From: Vibrio mimicus
GTDB lineage: Bacteria > Pseudomonadota > Gammaproteobacteria > Enterobacterales > Vibrionaceae
Assembly: GCF_019048845.1 (NCBI RefSeq)
Contig: NZ_CP077426.1
Location: forward strand, 3,085,501 to 3,149,500
Direction of reading: 5' to 3'
DNA: 64,000 nucleotides
Part shown: positions 27,317-36,811 of the stretch, in pieces
How the letters are laid out: each line of letters begins with the position of its first letter
Numbering within the stretch: the stretch's first letter is position 1
Notes under the pieces: generated by a model
Told to the model about the DNA's origin: nothing
Seen by the model: only the letters and a program-made list of their open reading frames with translations
The model's database searches: none
Position numbers and translations under genes: made by a program

Positions 27317-28362
27317 AACACCTCTGGTTTGAAAAAGGTGCTTATGCTTCGAAAGCGGCACGCCAATACTTAAATGACCATTTTAACCCTCTAGCAGTTA
27401 AGAAAATCGCTGTCATTCGTCATGCAGCGCTTGGCGACCAAGTCATTGTGCGCCCCTTTTTAGTTGAGGCTAGAAAGTTCTTTCCTAATGCCGAAATCAC
27501 CTTGGTCACAGTGTCAAACTACCTCTATGGAACCCCCTCAGAGCTAGCGGACAAAACAGTAATAATGAAAAGCCGCGATGATTCAAAACAGCTGTCACTC
27601 AAGCAAAAATGGCAAGACTATAACCAACTGGAAGCACAAGACATTATCTTTGATGTGGCAGGAACGAATCGCTCTTACTGGATGACATTACTGACTAAAG
27701 CGAAACTCAAAGTGGGCTTTCCTTACAAACCCTTTTTATGTGGCACTTTGTATAACTTGGCAGTCTTTCGCTCTGATTTTCAACCGGAAGTGGAATGCAT
27801 GCTCGATATGCTGAAAATCCTTGGCCACAACCCGAGTTATCCGCTTGATTTTGCTTACCCTGACAATAGGCAGATCTGCGATCATGCCGCTCCATATATC
27901 GTCTATTTCAGTGGAGCCTCCCAACTGCGCAAAATTTTAACTAAGCCTGAGATGCGGGCAGTGATTGAGCAAACCATTCAACAACAACCGAATGTGAAAC
28001 ATGTCTTTCTTGAAGGAAAGAATGAGTTTGAAAAAGGTGAGTATTTACAAGACCTAGCCGACAATGGCTCGTTAACGATTCAACCATGTTTGCCTCTTGA
28101 TGACTTAGTCACCTTCATTGCGAAAGCGACTCTGGTGATTGCCCCCGATACGGGCATCCGAAACGTGGCAATATCAACTCACACACCAACGGTGGGAATT
28201 TTTTATGCTACGGTTCCCTTTCGTTACACCCCTCTCTATGAAGCGCATACTATCGTGATGAATGCGAATGGTGAAAAACCGTCTACTGAGCAAATTACCT
28301 CAGCGATTGATACAACATTAAAAATGCGCTTGGCTGCAGCCAAAAACACACAGGAACAATGA
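27313..28362 (+). CDS. Glycosyltransferase family 9 (LPS core, heptosyltransferase-like)
   Basis: 349 residues with GT9 landmarks IAVIRHAALGDQVIVRP near residues 31-47, YFSGASQLRKILTKPEMRA and APDTGIRNVAISTHTPTVG. Divergent from WaaC and WaaF, so it probably adds a further heptose or another sugar to the core. The Asn/His of the usual DTGP/SGxxH motif is replaced by Ile-Arg-Asn. ATGA overlaps at both ends show it belongs to the waaF operon. Confidence 0.8.
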   Translation: MKHLWFEKGAYASKAARQYLNDHFNPLAVKKIAVIRHAALGDQVIVRPFLVEARKFFPNAEITLVTVSNYLYGTPSELADKTVIMKSRDDSKQLSLKQKWQDYNQLEAQDIIFDVAGTNRSYWMTLLTKAKLKVGFPYKPFLCGTLYNLAVFRSDFQPEVECMLDMLKILGHNPSYPLDFAYPDNRQICDHAAPYIVYFSGASQLRKILTKPEMRAVIEQTIQQQPNVKHVFLEGKNEFEKGEYLQDLADNGSLTIQPCLPLDDLVTFIAKATLVIAPDTGIRNVAISTHTPTVGIFYATVPFRYTPLYEAHTIVMNANGEKPSTEQITSAIDTTLKMRLAAAKNTQEQ

Positions 28363-29147
28363 ATATGAGCAAAGTAACCGTATTGATCGCCAACCGACTG
28401 ATTCGTCTGACTGGCAACCTATTTAAAATGCTCTCTTACCCATTTCATTGGGTGTTTCCAAAGCTGCGTTTTACGATTCCCGCTTACTCACCAGCTAAGC
28501 TAAAAATGCGCGCCAATGCCACCATTCCACGCACTATTTGGCAAACCAACTTTACCGATCAAGCCTCACTACCGGTTTACCTTAACTATCTGTTTAACCG
28601 CCTAATGTCACTCAACTGTGACTATCGCTATGTGAGTACCGAAGCGCGTGGTGAGTTCTTAAAAGAACATGCTTCGCCGGAAGTTTATGACGCTTATTCA
28701 CGCCTTACTAACGGCGCAGCCCAAGCCGATTTATGGCGTTTAGTGGTACTTAATACCTATGGTGGAGTGTATATGGATATTGATGCCACGCTAGTATGGC
28801 CACTTGATAAGCTGCTTGGCGACTCACAAGAGCTATATATTCGCATTAAAAATAATACCGAGATCACTAACTACTTCATTGCCACCGCACCAAACAATCC
28901 CGATCTGCAGGCGACTATTGAACAGGTGGTTTATAACGTGAATCACTACGAGCCTTCCATGGGGGTATATCACTCCACAGGACCAACGGTGCTCAATAAC
29001 ATCTTGTCAGCTAAAGCGGTGATTCACACCCAAGATCGTAAATACGTATGTATTCAGGGCACGTTCACCAATGAACACTTCCAGTACATCGATAAACCTC
29101 GTGGCAAGTGGACACACATCAAACCTGAAGATCTCGTGAAAAAATAA
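28359..29147 (+). CDS. GT32-type glycosyltransferase with DXD motif (LPS core)
   Basis: 262 residues. The region IPRTIWQTNFTDQ is followed by GAAQADLWRLVVLNTYGGVY and then MDIDATL, the DXD sugar-nucleotide/metal site typical of GT32 (Gly_transf_sug family, often labelled capsular polysaccharide synthesis protein). N-terminal residues 1-40 are basic and hydrophobic, suggesting membrane association. Probable outer-core hexose transferase. Starts with ATGA overlap and ends by TAATG coupling to waaA. Confidence 0.82.
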   Translation: MNMSKVTVLIANRLIRLTGNLFKMLSYPFHWVFPKLRFTIPAYSPAKLKMRANATIPRTIWQTNFTDQASLPVYLNYLFNRLMSLNCDYRYVSTEARGEFLKEHASPEVYDAYSRLTNGAAQADLWRLVVLNTYGGVYMDIDATLVWPLDKLLGDSQELYIRIKNNTEITNYFIATAPNNPDLQATIEQVVYNVNHYEPSMGVYHSTGPTVLNNILSAKAVIHTQDRKYVCIQGTFTNEHFQYIDKPRGKWTHIKPEDLVKK

Positions 29148-30427
29148 TGCTGCTCCGTACGCTTTATTCGCTTTTACTCACTTTAGCTGCACCGTTTTTA
29201 CTGTATGGCCTCTACCGCCATAAACAGGGAAAACCCAGTGTAGGAAAACGTTGGAAAGAGCATTTCGGCGCTACCCCACCACTAAAAACCACAAACTCAC
29301 CGATTTGGATCCATGCCGCGTCGGTGGGTGAAACCCTGGCCGTAACGCCACTGATTAAGCAAATTAAGCAGCGTTCACCAAATACACCAATTCTACTGAC
29401 TACCACCACCCCGACGGGTGCTGAACAAGCAGAAAAGTTGGCAGATTGGATTGAGCATCGCTATACCCCGATTGATTTTTCGTTTGCAGTGAGAGGCTTT
29501 TTACGTCGAGTCCGACCTTGCCAATTGATCATAGTGGAAACAGAACTGTGGCCAAATACTCTGCATACCGTTGCCAAAGCGGGTTTGCCGATTACACTCG
29601 TGAATGCACGACTTTCGGAAAAATCCTATCGCGGCTATCAGCGTATTCGCCCGTTCTTTAACAGTATGGCGAAACCTCTCAGCCTAGTGTTGTGTCAATT
29701 TGCTGACGATGCACAGCGGTTTATTCAGCTCGGTATGGCCGAGAAAAAAATCAAAATTACCGGTTCGATTAAGTTTGATATCAGCATCACCGATGAGGTG
29801 ATTGCTCAAGGTGAAGCGCTCAGAACAGCTTTAGGAAACCATCGTCCAGTCTGGATAGCCGCAAGCACACATCAAGGCGAAGATGAAATCGTCTTAGCGG
29901 CACATCAAGCGATCCTCAAGCAGCATCCTGATGCTCTTTTGATTTTAGTGCCGCGCCATCCTGAACGTTTTGCGGCGGTGCATAAGCTCGCAGCCAGTCT
30001 CTTTTCTGTGCAAACTCGTAGCAGCCAACAAACAATAGCCTCCGACACTCAAGTGTATCTAGGCGATACCATGGGGGAGATGCTGGTATTGCTCGGCGCA
30101 TCTGATGTGTGCTTTATGGGGGGCAGTTTAGTGGGCAAAAAAGTCGGCGGGCATAATTTGCTTGAACCTGCCGCACTGGTAAAACCCATCATTACTGGCC
30201 CTAGCTTTTACAACTTTACCGATATCACCCACGCACTCATGAATGCACATGCCTGTGTGATTGCTGACCAATCAGAAACTATTGCCAAGCAGGTGAACCA
30301 TTGGTTTTCTGATGTTCAAGAACGGCAGCAATGCGGAAAAAATGCGTTAAAGATCGTGATGCAAAATCGTGGGGCCCTCGAAAACACCTTGATCGAATTA
30401 GGTTTTACTAAGGAATTCGTCCAATGA
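29147..30427 (+). CDS. waaA: 3-deoxy-D-manno-octulosonic acid transferase (WaaA/KdtA)
   Basis: Transfers Kdo from CMP-Kdo to lipid IVA at the inner membrane. 426 residues; hydrophobic N-terminal anchor (LYSLLLTLAAPFLLYGLY), then IWIHAASVGETLAVTPLI with the catalytic Glu, ETELWPNTLHTVAKAGLP, and FMGGSLVGKKVGGHNLLEPAAL. KdkA downstream fits a mono-Kdo inner core with Kdo phosphate, as reported for V. cholerae LPS. Confidence 0.96.
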   Translation: MLLRTLYSLLLTLAAPFLLYGLYRHKQGKPSVGKRWKEHFGATPPLKTTNSPIWIHAASVGETLAVTPLIKQIKQRSPNTPILLTTTTPTGAEQAEKLADWIEHRYTPIDFSFAVRGFLRRVRPCQLIIVETELWPNTLHTVAKAGLPITLVNARLSEKSYRGYQRIRPFFNSMAKPLSLVLCQFADDAQRFIQLGMAEKKIKITGSIKFDISITDEVIAQGEALRTALGNHRPVWIAASTHQGEDEIVLAAHQAILKQHPDALLILVPRHPERFAAVHKLAASLFSVQTRSSQQTIASDTQVYLGDTMGEMLVLLGASDVCFMGGSLVGKKVGGHNLLEPAALVKPIITGPSFYNFTDITHALMNAHACVIADQSETIAKQVNHWFSDVQERQQCGKNALKIVMQNRGALENTLIELGFTKEFVQ

Positions 30428-30804
30428 AAAAATTGATCGTCGACCTCGACGGCACTCTCACCCAAGCCAATACTTCAGATTATCGTAACGTGCTACCTCG
30501 GCTTGATGTGATTGAACAGCTTCGCGAGTACCACCAACAAGGGTTTGAGATTGTGATTTCGACGGCGCGTAATATGCGCACTTATGAAGGTAACGTCGGC
30601 AAAATCAATATCCACACGCTTCCTATCATTACTGAGTGGCTCGATAAACACCAAGTGCCTTATGATGAAATTTTAGTAGGAAAACCTTGGTGTGGGCACG
30701 ATGGCTTTTACATTGATGATCGCGCCGTGCGCCCTTCCGAATTTGCCTCGATGAGTTTGGAAGAGATCCACCAACTCTTTGAGAAGGAAAAATCATGTTC
30801 CTAA
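30424..30804 (+). CDS. HAD-family phosphatase (capsule/LPS biosynthesis type)
   Basis: Small 126-residue HAD protein with motif I DLDGTL (residues 7-12), motif II STARNMRTYEGN and motif III/IV GKPWCGHDGFYIDDRAV. Similar single-domain HAD proteins sit beside nucleotidyltransferase genes in capsule loci. ATGA overlap with waaA and a 10-base overlap with the next gene suggest joint function: it may dephosphorylate an intermediate of the pathway encoded by the next two genes. Substrate unknown. Confidence 0.78.
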   Translation: MKKLIVDLDGTLTQANTSDYRNVLPRLDVIEQLREYHQQGFEIVISTARNMRTYEGNVGKINIHTLPIITEWLDKHQVPYDEILVGKPWCGHDGFYIDDRAVRPSEFASMSLEEIHQLFEKEKSCS

Positions 30805-32378
30805 TTATGTCTGGTGCCTATGTTGGCCAAGAGTTGGAATCTGAATTTGGGCGTATTCCTCCGAGTTTTCTGCCGTTAGGCAATCGTCGCCTGTTTCAGC
30901 ATCAAGTCGCTTTGGCACCACAAGGCGTAAAAGTCTATCTCTCTTTGCCTGAATCTTATGCTGTCTCAGAGATTGACCGCCAATGGCTTGAACAACATCA
31001 GGTGACAATTATCGCTACACCAGATGGACTCAGCTTAGGGGCATCACTGGTGGCAGCACTCAATATTAGTGGGCACTCACTCAATGCACCGCTGCACATC
31101 CTCTACGGTGATACGCTATTTAACCAACTGCCGGTTGGCGATGATATCGTCAGCGTTTCCACCGCAAAAGACAGCTATAACTGGGCCGTATTAACTAATG
31201 ATGAGGTCGATTGGCTACAAGATGCCAATACGCCCATGAGTCACGAAAGTCAGCGAATTATCGATGGCTACTTCAAATTCAGCCGCCCACGAGAACTGGT
31301 TCGTTGTATCACACAGAGTGAATGGAAGTTTATTTCTGGCCTCAATCGCTATCATAAAAGCGTAGGCTTAAGTGCGGTCAATTCCATCGGTTGGCTCGAT
31401 TTTGGCCATGTGAATACTTACTATCACTCCAAAGCCGAATTCACCACCCAACGCGCCTTTAATGAGCTGACCATAACCGCTAAATGGATTGAAAAGTCGA
31501 GCATCAAAAACCAAAAAATCGCCGCTGAAGCTTACTGGTTTGACAATCTGCCAATGGCGATGCGTGGCTTCATTCCACAATATTTAGGCAGCCAAAACAG
31601 CGAGGGGAAAATATCTTATCGCTTAGAATATCTCTACCTAACAGCACTGAACGAGTTATTCGTTTTTTCCAGATTACCGAGCCAAATCTGGCAGAAAATC
31701 TTATCCAGCGCGGTGGGATTTTTAAGCCTATGCCTTGAGCAAGCGGTCGAGCCCAATGCTCCTATCAATACTCTCGACATACTGTTTTCCGATAAAACCG
31801 CTCTACGCCTCAACGAATTCTGTGCATCACGACACATCACTTTAGAAGATAAATGGCAGTTTGCGGGACAAGATATTTCGCTCGCGCAAATTCTACGTGA
31901 TAGCCAAAAACATTTGCCTAATGGGGAACCCTTGTTAGGGGTCTTGCACGGTGATTTTTGCTTTAGCAACATTTTGTATGACTTCCGAGCCAACAAAATT
32001 AAGACGATTGACCCTAGAGGGATGACGCCTGATGGACAGAAAACACTGTATGGTGATATCCGCTACGATTTAGCCAAGCTGAGTCATTCGATTCTTGGTT
32101 TGTATGACTGGATTATTGCTGGTTACTATCATGTTGAGATTAGCGATAACGCGATCGAATTAAAGATTGCCGAACAGAGCCATCATAAAGAGACGCAACA
32201 AGGTTTTATCGAACTAATTGAACAGACCTTCGGTCTCACGGCGAAAAATCTCTACGCGATGCAAATTCAACTATTCCTCTCCATGTTGCCTTTGCATGCC
32301 GATGATCGTCGCCGCCAAGATGCCTTGTTTGCGAATGCGTTTCGTCTCCACCAAATTTTATTGAGGCTTGATCAATGA
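30795..32378 (+). CDS. Two-domain protein: nucleotidyltransferase-like N-terminus and aminoglycoside-phosphotransferase-like kinase C-terminus
   Basis: 527 residues. The N-terminal about 230 residues resemble sugar-phosphate nucleotidyltransferases (MFLIMSGAYVGQELESEFG, HILYGDTLFNQLP, then IIDGYFKFS), though the canonical GxGTRL loop is absent, so activity is uncertain. The C-terminal half is a choline/aminoglycoside kinase fold with the Brenner motif LHGDFCFSNILYD and the metal Asp in KTIDPRGM. Together with the HAD and the following nucleotidyltransferase it forms a compact module that may activate a phosphorylated substituent for LPS core. I do not recognise the exact product. Confidence 0.72.
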   Translation: MFLIMSGAYVGQELESEFGRIPPSFLPLGNRRLFQHQVALAPQGVKVYLSLPESYAVSEIDRQWLEQHQVTIIATPDGLSLGASLVAALNISGHSLNAPLHILYGDTLFNQLPVGDDIVSVSTAKDSYNWAVLTNDEVDWLQDANTPMSHESQRIIDGYFKFSRPRELVRCITQSEWKFISGLNRYHKSVGLSAVNSIGWLDFGHVNTYYHSKAEFTTQRAFNELTITAKWIEKSSIKNQKIAAEAYWFDNLPMAMRGFIPQYLGSQNSEGKISYRLEYLYLTALNELFVFSRLPSQIWQKILSSAVGFLSLCLEQAVEPNAPINTLDILFSDKTALRLNEFCASRHITLEDKWQFAGQDISLAQILRDSQKHLPNGEPLLGVLHGDFCFSNILYDFRANKIKTIDPRGMTPDGQKTLYGDIRYDLAKLSHSILGLYDWIIAGYYHVEISDNAIELKIAEQSHHKETQQGFIELIEQTFGLTAKNLYAMQIQLFLSMLPLHADDRRRQDALFANAFRLHQILLRLDQ

Positions 32379-33118
32379 TTGTGATCCCAATGGCGGGAAT
32401 GAGTTCTCGCTTCTTCAAAGCTGGCTATACCCAGCCTAAATATATGCTTGAAGCCCATGGTCAAACCCTGTTTGAACACTCGGTCAACAGCTTTGCCTCG
32501 TATTTTGCTAGCACTCCGTTTCTGTTTATTGTGCGTAATGTTTACGACACTGCGGCGTTTGTGCGCGAAAAAGCCACTCAGCTTGGCATTAAACAATTTT
32601 ACATCGCTGAATTGCATGCAGAAACTCGTGGCCAAGCAGAAACGGTGACTTTGGGGTTAGAAGAACTCGCAAAACAGGGCGTGGATTATCAAGGCTCGAT
32701 CACGGTGTTTAACATCGACACATTCCGTCCGAATTTTGTATTTCCTGACATTAGCCAACACAGCGATGGCTACCTAGAAGTGTTTCAGGGCGGTGGTGAC
32801 AACTGGTCTTTCGCCAAACCAGAACATGCTGGCAGCACCAAAGTGATTCAGACAGCCGAGAAAAATCCGATTTCCGATCTCTGTAGTACCGGGCTTTATC
32901 ACTTCAATCGTAAAGAGGATTACTTGGAGGCGTATCGTGAATACGTTGCCAGACCTAGCCAAGAATGGGAGCGAGGCGAGCTATACATTGCGCCACTCTA
33001 CAACCTGCTCATTCAAAAAGGGTTAAATATTCACTACCACTTGATCGCACGTCATGAGGTCATTTTTTGTGGCGTACCAGATGAGTACACTGACTTTTTG
33101 AGGCAGCCACAACCATGA
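32375..33118 (+). CDS. Sugar nucleotidyltransferase-family protein (LPS core module)
   Basis: 247 residues with an intact nucleotidyltransferase entry loop IPMAGMSSRFFKAGYTQPKYML and a central FNIDTFRPNF acidic motif (position of the metal Asp). Family members activate sugar or alditol phosphates with CTP, UTP or GTP. ATGA overlaps on both sides place it in the same unit as the two-domain kinase and WavE genes. Substrate not predictable. Confidence 0.75.
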   Translation: MIVIPMAGMSSRFFKAGYTQPKYMLEAHGQTLFEHSVNSFASYFASTPFLFIVRNVYDTAAFVREKATQLGIKQFYIAELHAETRGQAETVTLGLEELAKQGVDYQGSITVFNIDTFRPNFVFPDISQHSDGYLEVFQGGGDNWSFAKPEHAGSTKVIQTAEKNPISDLCSTGLYHFNRKEDYLEAYREYVARPSQEWERGELYIAPLYNLLIQKGLNIHYHLIARHEVIFCGVPDEYTDFLRQPQP

Positions 33119-34059
33119 TCAAGATTGATGATGAAGCGATCACCTTTGTTGTACAGGGGCCGGTGCAAGCCAGTGCCAGTCGTCAGCAAATCGTGGGCAT
33201 CACCGAGCAGTGTTTGAACTCCATACGCCGCTTTTTTCCTAAATCGACCATCATTCTGTCGACTTGGAAAGGGCAGCCGTTGGATGGGCTCGATTACGAC
33301 CAAGTGTTGGAATTGGATGATCCCGGCTCAAATACCGTTTTTTATGACGGTCAGCCAATCAAACTCAATAATAACCGCCAGATGTACAGCACCCACATGG
33401 GGCTGAAAGCGGTAAAAACGCCTTATGCGGTTAAGTTACGTACCGATAACCTACTGACGGGTCGTCAATTTGTTGAGTTGTATGAACAATATGCCGATCT
33501 CCCCCGAGCGCAGAATTATCAATTTTTGACTCAGCGAGTGCTCACCAGCAGTACGTTTTTTATTTCGAGCCACTATGGGCATCCGGTTTATTTTCATAAA
33601 AGCGATCTGTTTGACTTTGGCCTGACCCAAGATCTCCTGACCATTTGGTCTGATCGCTGGATACCAGAATTACACTTCACGCTTAAGCCGGGCTACAAAG
33701 CACGCCACCCAGCGACAGAGCAAGTTTTGTGTCTAAATTGGATCTCAGCACTACTCGGTGAAGAGCACCATATTGAGAGCAAAACCTGCGATCACGCAGG
33801 CTTAGGTGAAGACTTTTGGCCACAGTTTATGGCTAATAACTTACTCATGGATTGTCCAGAAAATATTGGATTAGATGTCACTGAGCGCTTCTATAAACGA
33901 GGTAATTTGGCGCTTGAATATGACCTTAAGGATTGGCTGTATCTTAATGGCTTGATCTCTAAAAATACTCTAATCGATAAAAAACGTATTTATAGAGCCT
34001 ACAAAAAATGGACAGGGTTGATGATTAAGAAAATCCATCCAACCCGAGTGACAAAATAA
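33115..34059 (+). CDS. wavE: WavE-family LPS core biosynthesis protein
   Basis: 314 residues of the WavE family, named from the V. cholerae core (wav) cluster; probable glycosyltransferase. The N-terminus ITFVVQGPVQ is followed by CLNSIRRFFPKSTIILSTWKG, with KLRTDNLLTG at the usual DXD position (Arg-Thr-Asp). A basic C-terminal tail (KKRIYRAYKKW) could hold it at the membrane. Function is known only by genetics of the family. Confidence 0.8.
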   Translation: MIKIDDEAITFVVQGPVQASASRQQIVGITEQCLNSIRRFFPKSTIILSTWKGQPLDGLDYDQVLELDDPGSNTVFYDGQPIKLNNNRQMYSTHMGLKAVKTPYAVKLRTDNLLTGRQFVELYEQYADLPRAQNYQFLTQRVLTSSTFFISSHYGHPVYFHKSDLFDFGLTQDLLTIWSDRWIPELHFTLKPGYKARHPATEQVLCLNWISALLGEEHHIESKTCDHAGLGEDFWPQFMANNLLMDCPENIGLDVTERFYKRGNLALEYDLKDWLYLNGLISKNTLIDKKRIYRAYKKWTGLMIKKIHPTRVTK

Positions 34060-34104
34060 GAGTTTCCAATTGATAGCAAAGCGAGTGAACAAGATTAATT
34101 GACT

Positions 34105-34803
34105 ATGAAAACCCAAAAACGCTTTTTAACTGTTAATGAGCTTATTCAGTTAAAAAAGTCCCATATCACGCTCAAAAAGTGGTTTAAGAAAGCCAATAAG
34201 ATCGCTGAGCCACTCGCGATTGAGCCACACACACACTTTAGTATCTCAAGGAATCATTTGTGGCAAATGGGCGCATTTTCATACTCTCATTCTGCACTGC
34301 CAGTAGATTCAATGGTTGGTCGATACTGCTCTATCTCTGGCGGTTTAAAAATAATCGGTACTGAGCATCCTCTCCACACCTTTACAACATCGCCATTAAC
34401 TTATGAGTATGATTTTTTGGGTGGTGAGCGCCAGCCATTCGCACTAAAACCGCTCAAAACAGCAGAAAGATTGGTCATAGGTAATGATGTATGGATTGGC
34501 CAGAATGTATCTTTAAAGGCAGGGATAAAGATTGCTGATGGTGCAGTGATCGCAGCCAATGCAGTCGTAACCAAAGATGTCCCACCATACGCGGTTGTCG
34601 GTGGTATTCCAGCCAAAGTGATTAAATATCGCTTCTCTTCAAGTGAAATCCGTCAGCTCCTAGAACTGAAATGGTGGAATTATCACTATAAAGATTTTGT
34701 AGGTATGGATTTGAATTTTTCAGGTGCACAGCTGTGTGACTATTTTGAAAAACATCTTCCAATCCTTAATAAATACCAACCTAATAAAGTAATTTTAAAT
34801 TAA
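34105..34803 (+). CDS. CatB/XAT-type hexapeptide O-acetyltransferase
   Basis: About 232 residues. A leading helix-rich part is followed by beta-helix repeats with the XAT landmarks SMVGRYCSISGGLKIIGTEHPLHTF (catalytic-type His), NDVWIGQNVSLKAGIKIADG and VVGGIPAKVIKYRFS. Its GC content is lower than that of its neighbours, pointing to independent arrival. It closes the forward core operon; a 53-base gap separates it from the convergent kdkA. Likely modifies a core sugar. Confidence 0.8.
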   Translation: MKTQKRFLTVNELIQLKKSHITLKKWFKKANKIAEPLAIEPHTHFSISRNHLWQMGAFSYSHSALPVDSMVGRYCSISGGLKIIGTEHPLHTFTTSPLTYEYDFLGGERQPFALKPLKTAERLVIGNDVWIGQNVSLKAGIKIADGAVIAANAVVTKDVPPYAVVGGIPAKVIKYRFSSSEIRQLLELKWWNYHYKDFVGMDLNFSGAQLCDYFEKHLPILNKYQPNKVILN

Positions 34804-34856
34804 ATTATAATTTCGTATTAAAGACACAATGTCGTTCTATAAACAAGGCCTAGTAA

Positions 34857-35630
34857 TTAAGAATGGAATCCATAATTTTTTAGTATTCTAGGCCATTCAT
34901 TCAATGACCAATGGATTTTCCGTTTGATTAATTCCTTTTCAAACGAACGTTTTAATCTATTTAAGTTGTCTTGTTTCCAACTATGACCTGATAGCACATA
35001 ACACTTATCAAAATCAATAATCCATACCTTCTCTTGGTCATCAATCAAGATGTTATGAATATTAAGATCGGTGTGGTTGACTTGCGCATCGTGCATTTTG
35101 CGGATCTCACGGCCGATTTTACGATAGAGTTCATCGCTGATCGGGCTTTCTTGCAAGATACTCACCAGATCGCGGGCATTCGGCACTTTTTCGCTTAGGA
35201 GATCGGCTTTATACAGCAGCCCGTGTTTTTGTACGCGAGCGGCAATCGGGCGCGGCACGTTAACGCCAGCATCGCGCAAATGATTGAGCAGCATAAACTC
35301 TTGATAGCTTCGGGTCTTTTCCCATCCACTGAACCAGTAAGAATCGGCCACCACCTTTCCAAACAAACCTCCGCGACGATAATGACGCAACGCACCTTGT
35401 GTCTGTTGTAACCGCACAAACCAAGTGGTGCCTCGTCCTGTCGCGCTGCCGAGCACTTTGCCGTTTTGCTGCCAAAACTCGGGGTTGCAACATTGACTTG
35501 GGTCTTCATGCAAAAGCGCGTCGTCAAACCAAACTTTCTGCTGCGCGTCGTTGAACGTCTGTATCAAGGGGGCGATTCCTATCGTTATCCGGTGTTTTTG
35601 CAGTTTTGCTCTGCATCTGGCGTGCTGCAT
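34857..35630 (-). CDS. kdkA: 3-deoxy-D-manno-octulosonic acid kinase (KdkA)
   Basis: Phosphorylates O4 of Kdo in the inner core with ATP. From the ATG at 35630 the protein has about 257 residues, near the H. influenzae enzyme, with the glycine-rich GSATGRGTTWFVR, the lysine-equivalent region ALRHYRRGGLFGKV, catalytic HTDLNIHNIL and IIDFDKC, and NRLKRSFEKE. An in-frame TTG at 35669 would give 270 residues. It diverges from the GT9 gene at 35702, leaving about 70 bases for both promoters. Confidence 0.93.
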   Translation of the reverse strand: MQHARCRAKLQKHRITIGIAPLIQTFNDAQQKVWFDDALLHEDPSQCCNPEFWQQNGKVLGSATGRGTTWFVRLQQTQGALRHYRRGGLFGKVVADSYWFSGWEKTRSYQEFMLLNHLRDAGVNVPRPIAARVQKHGLLYKADLLSEKVPNARDLVSILQESPISDELYRKIGREIRKMHDAQVNHTDLNIHNILIDDQEKVWIIDFDKCYVLSGHSWKQDNLNRLKRSFEKELIKRKIHWSLNEWPRILKNYGFHS

Positions 35631-35701
35631 TTTACATTTTCTGGTCAGCTCTGCATAATTCTGGCTCAATTATCGAATAGTTTTATCGAATAGGCTTGGC
35701 T

Positions 35702-36769
35702 ATGGCATTGTTTCAATCAGCCCCACACTCCCTCTGTATCCTGCGTTTATCGGCGATTGGTGATGTCTGTAATACGATTGCTGCCGTACAAGCGATTCAA
35801 CGCCAATGGCCGCAAACACGTATCACTTGGGTGACGGGTAAACTGGAAGCAGAACTGATCCAATCTCTGCCCGATATTCAGGTCATCGTGTTTGATAAAA
35901 AACTCGGATTGCGTGCTTATACTCAGCTTTGGCAGCAATTAAAGTCCGAGCGTTTTGATGCGCTGCTGCACATGCAGTACGCTTTTCGCGCCAGCATTGC
36001 GACTTTGGGGATCAAAGCTCGCTATAAACTGGGTTTTGATGCAGCACGCAGCCAAGATTTTCAAACTTGGTTTACCAATATCAAAGTTCCCTCACCGGAC
36101 AAAATGCACGTCTTAGATGGTTTATTGGCGTTTGTTGAGCACTTAGGTATTCGCGATATTGAGCCTAAGTGGTCACTCACCTGCCAGCCTGACGATCTGG
36201 CTTGGGCTGAGGCGCAGTTTCAGCCCGAGCAGCCTCGCTTAGTTGTGGTGCCCGGAGCAAGCAAAGCTTATAAGAATTGGACGGCAGAGGGCTATGCAGC
36301 AGTTATTGAACATGCCCAACAACAAGGCTGGCAAGTGATCTTGGCCGGAAGCCCAGCACAAGTTGAGCGCGATCTGGCCGCGCAAGTGGAGCAAGCACTC
36401 GCTCACCCCGTCTTAAACTTGGTGGGAAAAAGCACGCTGCAACAGATGCTCGCACTGCTCGCAAAGGCAGATTTGGTGATCGCCCCCGATACAGGCCCTG
36501 CGCATATGGCTAATGCCATGCATACACCAATCATTGGTCTCTACGCTCACCATAATCCTGAGCGCACAGGTCCATACCATTATCGCCACTATGTTGTTTC
36601 CGCTTACCAAGAAGCTTTACTTGCGGAAACCGGTAAAACGCCGCAGCAGGTTGATTGGCGCACTCGGGTTAAAGACCCCAATGCGATGCAGCGCATCACT
36701 GCGCAACAAGTGATTGCGATGTTTGAGCGTGCCGCTGCTGACATCATGGCCACACAGGTGAACGATTGA
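35702..36769 (+). CDS. Glycosyltransferase family 9 (core heptosyltransferase-like)
   Basis: 355 residues with GT9 landmarks ILRLSAIGDVCNTIAAVQAI, VVVPGASKAYKNWTAEGYAAV and APDTGPAHMANAMHTPIIGLY. The motif set is close to heptosyltransferase I/WaaQ-type proteins. It might be the heptosyltransferase I (WaaC) activity of this cluster, since no other obvious waaC is visible, but the assignment is uncertain. The ATG at 35702 is preferred over the TTG six bases before it. Confidence 0.82.
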   Translation: MALFQSAPHSLCILRLSAIGDVCNTIAAVQAIQRQWPQTRITWVTGKLEAELIQSLPDIQVIVFDKKLGLRAYTQLWQQLKSERFDALLHMQYAFRASIATLGIKARYKLGFDAARSQDFQTWFTNIKVPSPDKMHVLDGLLAFVEHLGIRDIEPKWSLTCQPDDLAWAEAQFQPEQPRLVVVPGASKAYKNWTAEGYAAVIEHAQQQGWQVILAGSPAQVERDLAAQVEQALAHPVLNLVGKSTLQQMLALLAKADLVIAPDTGPAHMANAMHTPIIGLYAHHNPERTGPYHYRHYVVSAYQEALLAETGKTPQQVDWRTRVKDPNAMQRITAQQVIAMFERAAADIMATQVND

Positions 36770-36811
36770 TACACCTTTTATACCCAGATTTATTCGTAAC
36801 GAGGATTTTTC

